This document shows positions 58,454 through 64,000 of a stretch of DNA of 64,000 bases, one piece after another; positions within the stretch are counted from its first letter, which is position 1, and the number at the start of each line of letters is the position of its first letter. The translations under genes and the position numbers were made by a program. Below the pieces are notes generated by a model. The model worked only from the letters and a program-made list of their open reading frames with translations, was not told where the DNA came from and did no database searches. This stretch comes from Planctomycetaceae bacterium (GTDB taxonomy: Bacteria; Planctomycetota; Planctomycetia; Planctomycetales; Planctomycetaceae). The stretch covers positions 1,023,775-1,087,774 of the forward strand of contig JAWKTX010000001.1 of assembly GCA_041398825.1 (NCBI GenBank), read 5' to 3'.

Positions 58454-58500
58454 GACTCGCAGAACGCCGTGTTTTCCGGTGAAAACACATCTGCGAGCTC
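58454..58500. repeat. Nested inverted repeat at the island end
   Basis: Outer arms gactcgcaga / tctgcgagctc and an inner perfect 8-bp arm gtgttttc / gaaaacac with a cggt loop. It lies between the tRNA fragment and the recombinase remnant. Confidence 0.8.
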
Positions 58501-59000
58501 TTACAAGACCACACAAGATCGGCCCGCCAGTTGTAGGCTACAACCGCGTTTTGCCGCGGTAGGTCGGGCAAGCCGAACTAATTGAAGAAACTGCTGACGA
58601 CGCACTTCAGAGTCAACTTCGATCAAAGCATCGATGTTTGGCAAATCGCACAAAGTGCGGGGTGCCATGAAAGCCTTCAGGATAAGTTCGTCGCTGGCGG
58701 ACTCGGAGTTGATGGCTACGTCGCAGATGGAACGGAATCCGATGCCGAATCGATCGCCCAAGTCGATCGAGACGCCAGACCAGCAATGCGTCGCCTTCGC
58801 GAAGTTCAGCAAGACAGGCTTCCAGTCCCCGGCGATCCTCCTTCGCTCCCGATGCCTTGTCGGTGAAGATCAAGTCCTTCGGATTGTCATGTTTCTTCAA
58901 AGCATCAAGCTGAAGGCGTAAGTCCTGCTCGGAAGTTGACACGCGAGCGTATCCGATGGTGCGGCCGCAGATGTTCTCGTTTTCGTCAGCCATTGACGGC
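58501..59000 (-). pseudogene. Serine recombinase (resolvase family), frameshifted
   Basis: The N-terminal half (58994 downward) is a good resolvase: IGYARVSTSEQDLRLQLDAL with the catalytic Ser in RVSTSE, then DKASGAKEDRRGLEACLAEL and LLVWRLDRLGRS with the conserved Arg pair. The frame then changes, and the next piece (IGFRSICDVAINSESASDEL) is the second part of the catalytic domain. The usual C-terminal helix-turn-helix is not recognisable, so the gene is truncated or decayed as well. Such enzymes integrate or resolve mobile elements. Confidence 0.8.
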
Positions 59001-59122
59001 AAAACGGTACGCTGATTTTCGGCACGAGAAAACTAGACTGAATTGACGCGAAAGAGGACTGTGTTCAGGTCACGGCGGCACCGTTTCGAAAAACGCCGAA
59101 TTACGGAACCATCAGGCAGCAG

Positions 59123-61317
59123 TCATACATTGAGAATGCGAACGCGAATCCAGTGCCAATAGAATCTCCACGTTTCACCATCATCCGCACTCTCAAACTC
59201 CTCGTATAGGGCATTGAGATACGATGGCACCAGTCGCAACTGCCGCGTTGCAAGCGCCACAAGGAACTCAGTCGCGGCTTCTCCAACTTCAGTCGTCCGT
59301 TGACTAAACAATGTGCGTAGAACGTCGTGCATCTCTTCGCTCAGTCCGTCGTTGATGCTGTAGTCCAACTCTGACGGATACGCTGCACGAAGCAGCGAAG
59401 CCTGTATCACACCGTCGTTGAACCTCTCAAAGCATCGCGGAGAGATGACGCGCCGCACATGATCATACTGGCCGAGTGAACGATTCCCCTTCGCCCCGCT
59501 CGCCGGAGAGAATGCAAGACCAGCGAAACCGTAGTAAAAACGTCTCCTTGAGAAACGTCTTTAGCGGCGTAGTCGAAATCCCAAAAGCGAAGCCCGGTCG
59601 TAACTTCAGTATCGATCCAGTAATTGATGGCATGAATAGTTCGTTAAGCAGACCCCGAGTCGCCGATGAAGCCGCCTGTTCGATCGCGACAAGCCGTGAG
59701 GTCAAGAACTGGGGCAGGCGAATCAAGATCCGACAGAACCTTCATCTCACGCTGCCATGAATTTTCTTTATCAGGTCGACGTGATGGAAAAAAAGAACCG
59801 ATCAAGGACATGAAAGCCGTGTTCGTCAGGGCCATTGTCTCCGTACGTGAGGCGGCGCCATCTCGAAGAACTTCCCGGTCATTGGGGCGGACAAGTCCGA
59901 TTGCATAGTTGAGGGCGCCGGTCGCTTGCGCATATCGCAATGTCTGCGCGACGCCCAGCAATTGGCGTCCCGTCGCAAATGCAGAAGCAACGACTAGGGT
60001 AGCGCCTCCGATTTGCGTGTGATCGGATAGGTTTTGCTGGAGTTCGCCAAACGAAAGTACCGGAACCGACTTGCCAAGCGAGACGCAGTAGTCACGCACC
60101 CGGTCTGTAAGATGTTGAGACGCTGGATCGTCAAGGCAGACAATTCTTCGCGTATCGAGGGAAACCGCATGGGCAACAAGAGTTTCAAAACGGCTTCGCC
60201 ACCGTGCTACTCCAAGGAAGGCACTGTCGGCAAAAGCTCGCTCCAAATCGACAAACAGGTCTTTGGATGAAGTGCCGCTGTGGGGATCAGCATAGTTGGG
60301 CGTAAGAGCATTGTCCCACAAGTGTTCGAGGAAACGTGAGAGACTCGAGGGGCATCTGTCGCGCGAATCAGTACCGCACAGACATTCAGACCTTCTGGCA
60401 GGAAGTGGTCTCGTATTGGAACTGCTATCGATCCTTCGCGACACATCGGACAGGCATCGGCAGAGTAACTTTGGATCCTTGAATAATTCATCACCATTTC
60501 GCTCAGCGTGGTAGAGGAGGTCACAAATGTGATTCTCGTTCTCCGCATTGTCTCCGAGATAGTAGATTGTAAGGATCTGTGGATTTCGAAAACGAGGCTC
60601 CACTTCCCGCAATTGCTTTGACAACTCGCCACTCGTCGATGCAGAGATTAGCACTAGCGCACGGCTGGCATCAGTAAATCGCAACTCCTTCAAAAGTCTG
60701 TATGACCCAAAACTCGTGACAACACTTTGAGTTCTATCGTCACCAAAAAGTGCAAGTAGGCGAAGAATTGCATACGCAATCGCGTGAATTGCACCCGTGT
60801 CACAGTAAATCCGGCTCATTAGCTCTGGAACAAACGGCAGACAACACGCGGCGATGAACTCTATCTCTGGTCCGTTGATCATAACGTTGCCAGTCCGCAA
60901 GAAGGCTGAGCAGTGCCGAAGCGATGGCTTAACGTAGTGATGAACAGCAGTTGCCTCGATCATCCCGTTGTGACGTCTATACAACGTAACAAGACCAGTC
61001 TGAATGATCTCGGAAGTCCTATCGTTGGAACGCGCCAGCCCACCGATTCCGAAACCCTGAATACGCACCGCTGGAGTATTAAGCTGCCGCGAGATTGCTG
61101 GCATTCGTGCGAAGAACCGCTCGGAGGTCGTCGCGGCACGACAGGCATCGGCGTAGGGTTCGGGAGTGATCAAGTCAATTCCATCGGGAGGAGAATTGCA
61201 TTCGCAGTACTCCTGCACTGCGTCGAGAAGATCATCGATTTCGATGGCTGATGTCGTGAACAGCACAAGACGGTGTTGGCGATTCGCGGCGTCGTCCGAT
61301 CGGAAAGAGAAGAACAT
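59123..61317 (-). pseudogene. Protein with two phosphoribosyltransferase-like domains, 3'-third frameshifted
   Basis: The first 557 codons (61317 to 59644) are open. Two PRTase-like cores are seen: LVLISASTSG (residues 221-230) and LVVASAFATG (441-450) sit where the PRPP loop (usually hhhhDDxxxTG) is expected, but the acidic pair is replaced. A last region, spread over three frames after 59670, joins as LLNELFMPSITGS, then WDFDYAAKDVSQGD, then SPRCFERFNDGVIQASLLRAA and ends RVRILNV at 59123. One break (GFAF/WDF) looks like a lost T in a short run. The ATG abuts the TGA of the GHKL gene (tgaatg), so translation is probably coupled. I recall PRTase proteins in conflict systems; the exact family is not certain. 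Confidence 0.7.
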
Positions 61318-62504
61318 TCAGGCGTTCTCCTCAACTAACGGGATCACCATTGTAAAAAGCGTCCCTGTGGTTTGTGGTATTCGGGTTGGAACTGTCGAGG
61401 CGGAATGCCAGTCGAACAGTGTTGGTCCGTTCATCTGTTCATCTGCTTGGAGTGGTGACGAGACAAAGTCGCGGAACAGGGCCAGTCGGCCTGTACGAAG
61501 TCGCATGAATCCGTGAAGCTCGTCAAGCGTGTGCATCACATCGTAAAGGCCAAGCCCACGATTGGATGCACGAGATGACGTCTTGTGCTTGCTCAGACAT
61601 GAAAAACAAGCGGCGAGTTCCTCCTCAGCCGTCACGTCGTCCGTAAGCGGCTTACTTAACCACCGTGACGCTAGGCCGGGGCCGCTGTCAAAAACAGACA
61701 ACTCAAGAAAACGTACATAATTATCTCGACTTCTCTGGCCGAGTGAAGTCACGTAGGATTCAAGAGCCGGATTCCCACCCGCAGACGCAATCGCACCTTC
61801 AAGATTGACATTGAGGCGTGTGAAAAGAATTCCCCGAACTGATGGCCGAAGAGGGACGTTGTCTACGCCAGTTCGCCCCCAATCGTGAGTGTTCTTAATC
61901 AATTCGTAGAGAATCAGACCAAGACCACGGCGTGTAGCAGGATGGATGTTTTGCCGCGTAAAAGCGGCTGCGCGAGACAAAAGTAATTCTTCAGCCAAAG
62001 CAGAAAACTCTGACCGGTTCCTGAGTGTGCCATCCGAGAAGTAGAACGCGGGGATATATGCTTTGGTGCTGTGGTCGACGCAGGCGAGAAAAGTACGATG
62101 GCCAGCGCCGCCTTCTGAAGGCCCTTTGCCATTTCGTCTACCCTTAGAGAGCAGGTACGGTTTGTCCTCTTGCGAATCGACGTGCCGCCATCGGCTGCAA
62201 ACACGTCGCGACAAGCACCGCCACGAATGAGTATGCTCGACTTGGTAAGGTGCTTGAGAGAATGGGCCTCATTCTCTGCGTCGCCCAATTGGACCGGAGT
62301 GATGACATCACAATTTGGGTTGTTTCGAGCCCAGGTAATCAGGAACTGAATCAGCGCGGATTCGCCGCCCATTCCAGCGGCTTTAATGTGCTGTGTGGGC
62401 AGCAGAACGTCCGTCTGAGGTGATGTAGCGATGTGCTCAAAATACTTCTCGACGACCGGAATCGTCGTTTCGCTTTTGAGCTTGAATCTTGCATTGCCCG
62501 ACAT
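61318..62504 (-). pseudogene. GHKL/HSP90-like ATPase protein, one frameshift
   Basis: The start at ATG 62504 has GGAAG 9 bases upstream. The N-terminal part (SGNARFKLKSETTIPVVEKY..., then EMAKGLQKAA) is in one frame. The rest continues in another frame from about 62100 (GHRTFLACVDHSTKAYIPAF). ATPase motifs: N box LILYELIKNTHDWG (about 61915-61880), G1 box LSVFDSGPGLA (about 61695-61665) and G2 box SNRGLGLYDVMHTL (about 61565-61525). The protein is thus a soluble HSP90/histidine-kinase-fold ATPase without a His-phosphorylation domain. It lies between the DUF499 and PRTase genes with tight spacing, so the three are probably one operon. Confidence 0.8.
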
Positions 62505-62556
62505 TGTGTCATCACTTCCAATCAGTATGGGTTTCGGTGAGTCCTTTTTCTTTGGG

Positions 62557-64000
62557 CTATTCCGCCTCAAAACCCTGGTTGTCGAACTTTAGTGTGCGGC
62601 AGTTTTCGGTGACGGTGCGGATGACGTTGTCGGGGACGCCGTCCGGGATTCGGACTTCAATGTCGAGGGTGACTTCTGCTTTGGCCCCCTGAAGGCTGGC
62701 TAGATGGCTGAGGATTTCCTCGGAGATGCGTCCGGCGTCACGGCCGAGGCGAGTCGCATCGAGCGTGACGCTTCCATAGAAGCGTGTTGGCTTGAACTGT
62801 TCTGGTTCAACGGGCGTCGTGCCACCAACTGAAGTTGTCGTGGTAGATGGGCCGGGATCGCCGACAGACCGGCCTGCAGCTGCCGGACCAGCACCTGCAG
62901 CGGTTGTTGCTGCCGCAAGCTGAGCTGCCGCAACATCAGCTTTGACCACCAGGCTCGTGTGATCTGCGGAGACCTGCGTACTTCGACCTGCACAAAGACC
63001 GACGTATCGGTTTCGGTCTGCGTCGAAGTCTTGAGCGTAGGCGAAGCCGTCGTCTGCCCACATCAACATCGAGATTCCCTGCTGAATCGATGCCAGCAAT
63101 ACTCGGTCGTTTCTGAGACGCGGCAGGTACAGGTACTGGGCAAAGTCCTCGCAGAGCTGCTTCACGAGAACATGGTTGCCGCGCCACAATGGAATATCGT
63201 CCAGAACCATTCTCAGCAGGTTGCTGCCGTAGACAGTGACCAACGCCCCCTGGTCGGCGAGCTTCTTAGACGCTCGCTCTGCAATGGAATCCGATCCCCG
63301 CAACCGAAACGCCTCGAAGCTGACCGGCTCGCTTGACTTCAGTTGTGTCGGGACGATCAGCCAGCAGTACGTTTCGCTGATCCGCTGTCCAACGACGCCT
63401 TCCCATTCTTTGCGCTTCGCATCTGCCGTCCTGATCTGTGACTGGTTCAGGTCCAGCTCTTCGCGTTTCGAGTAGATCGCTTCCCAGGCCATGCTCCATC
63501 TCACGGCATCTTCCAGCTCGGCGATGCGAGCGTGGTCCGGTGCGACGAACACCAGCATGTTGCGATAGATTCGCGGCCCCGACCCACGGGAGTTCAGGAA
63601 GGCTTCCGCCTGCTTGATGGCCGCTGAGTCCGTGCTGTTTGATGTGTGTGTCTCATTGGGCTGGAAAATCACCAAACGGGCCGACGGCTCGTCAACAACT
63701 TCCGAAGGCGATGAAGGGCATGGATGCAGCTTCTCAAAGTCCGCCTTGTCTCGTTCGGTGTTCTTGATGAGCTTTGAAATCCGCTCGTGGACGGATTCGA
63801 TACTGAAATCCTCTTTCCGGGATTCCGCGTCACGGCTGATGTTTTGAGCGGGATCGTAATAGGTGCGTTCACCATCAGTGTGCAGGTAGCGAGCTTTGTT
63901 CTGTAGCCGCCGCAGGGCGTCGCCGAAGGTGGCGGTACTTTCGCCAGGTTGGACGCAGCCGAGATTGATCTGCCGAATGTCCTTCCCGCGATTCGCCGTG
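62557..64000 (-). CDS. DUF499-family ATPase, C-terminal part (gene continues beyond the window)
   Basis: At least 481 codons are open to the right edge. Diagnostic segments: LGCVQPGEST and TFGDALRRLQNKARYLHTDGE; a middle AAA-associated region; a Pro/Ala/Thr linker (AAAGRSVGDPGPSTT); and a C-terminal VTLDATRLGRDAGRISEEIL, IPDGVPDNVIRTVTENCRTL. These match the DUF499 ATPases found with DUF1156 methyltransferases and helicases in anti-phage-associated gene sets. The Walker motifs would be in the part outside the window. It ends 53 bases before the GHKL gene on the same strand. Confidence 0.9.
   Translation of the reverse strand, partial: TANRGKDIRQINLGCVQPGESTATFGDALRRLQNKARYLHTDGERTYYDPAQNISRDAESRKEDFSIESVHERISKLIKNTERDKADFEKLHPCPSSPSEVVDEPSARLVIFQPNETHTSNSTDSAAIKQAEAFLNSRGSGPRIYRNMLVFVAPDHARIAELEDAVRWSMAWEAIYSKREELDLNQSQIRTADAKRKEWEGVVGQRISETYCWLIVPTQLKSSEPVSFEAFRLRGSDSIAERASKKLADQGALVTVYGSNLLRMVLDDIPLWRGNHVLVKQLCEDFAQYLYLPRLRNDRVLLASIQQGISMLMWADDGFAYAQDFDADRNRYVGLCAGRSTQVSADHTSLVVKADVAAAQLAAATTAAGAGPAAAGRSVGDPGPSTTTTSVGGTTPVEPEQFKPTRFYGSVTLDATRLGRDAGRISEEILSHLASLQGAKAEVTLDIEVRIPDGVPDNVIRTVTENCRTLKFDNQGFEAE

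Noticed and set aside
58393..58470. Complete tRNA-Arg gene
   Set aside because: Only the 5' part to the anticodon matches; no T arm (ttcga) or acceptor 3' strand follows, even allowing for small indels.

Overview
The window reads as a chromosome segment of a planctomycete (Planctomycetaceae-like). The signs are a Pirellula/Verrucomicrobium-type haem-binding dehydrogenase, a DUF1549/DUF1553 cytochrome protein, a secreted sulfatase with C-terminal EF-hands, a DUF1080 hydrolase, an AP2-domain protein and a fused PqqD/M50/HlyD membrane protein. Genome placement is inferred from protein families only.

Layout. 1-10.6 kb: end of a large dehydrogenase/cytochrome protein, a small conserved planctomycete protein, a Lys/Ala-tailed TPR-like protein, a sulfatase, a DinB-family protein and an M28 peptidase. 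10.9-22.8 kb: a compact flagellar operon on the + strand, flgB-flgC-fliE-fliF-fliG-fliH-fliI-fliJ-motE-like-fliQ-fliR-flhB-motA-motB1-motB2. It has no fliP, flhA, fliM or fliN. 22.8-29 kb: M50/HlyD fusion, periplasmic adaptor, PP2C phosphatase, PIG-L deacetylase and OmpA lipoprotein, all on the - strand. 29.4-38.7 kb: a giant membrane/TPR protein, an esterase, a scramblase-like protein, PilT, an SDR oxidoreductase, an FMN-binding protein and a NagA-like deacetylase.

39.0-51.9 kb: every gene is broken by several small indels. In order these are a sialidase-like gene, serS, an M20 dipeptidase, an HDOD-GGDEF gene, mnmE, a DUF1549/DUF1553 cytochrome gene and the tail of a threonine dehydratase-like gene. 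Housekeeping genes are hit at the same density as accessory ones. Several breaks are homopolymer-type or compensated single-base changes, so a stretch of poor consensus is at least as likely as true decay.

52.8-58.3 kb: intact genes again (AP2 protein, sodium:solute symporter, GNAT acetyltransferase, DUF1080 protein, CsaA). 58.4-64 kb looks like one end of a genomic island: a 5' fragment of tRNA-Arg(CCU), a large hairpin, a broken serine recombinase, then a - strand operon that runs in from beyond the window. That operon encodes a DUF499-type ATPase (C-terminal part), a GHKL/HSP90-like ATPase and a protein with two phosphoribosyltransferase-like domains. This is the best candidate here for an undescribed, possibly defensive, system.

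A dispersed repeat of about 100 bp with inverted ends occurs seven times, always between genes. In two cases it begins on the stop codon of the gene before it.
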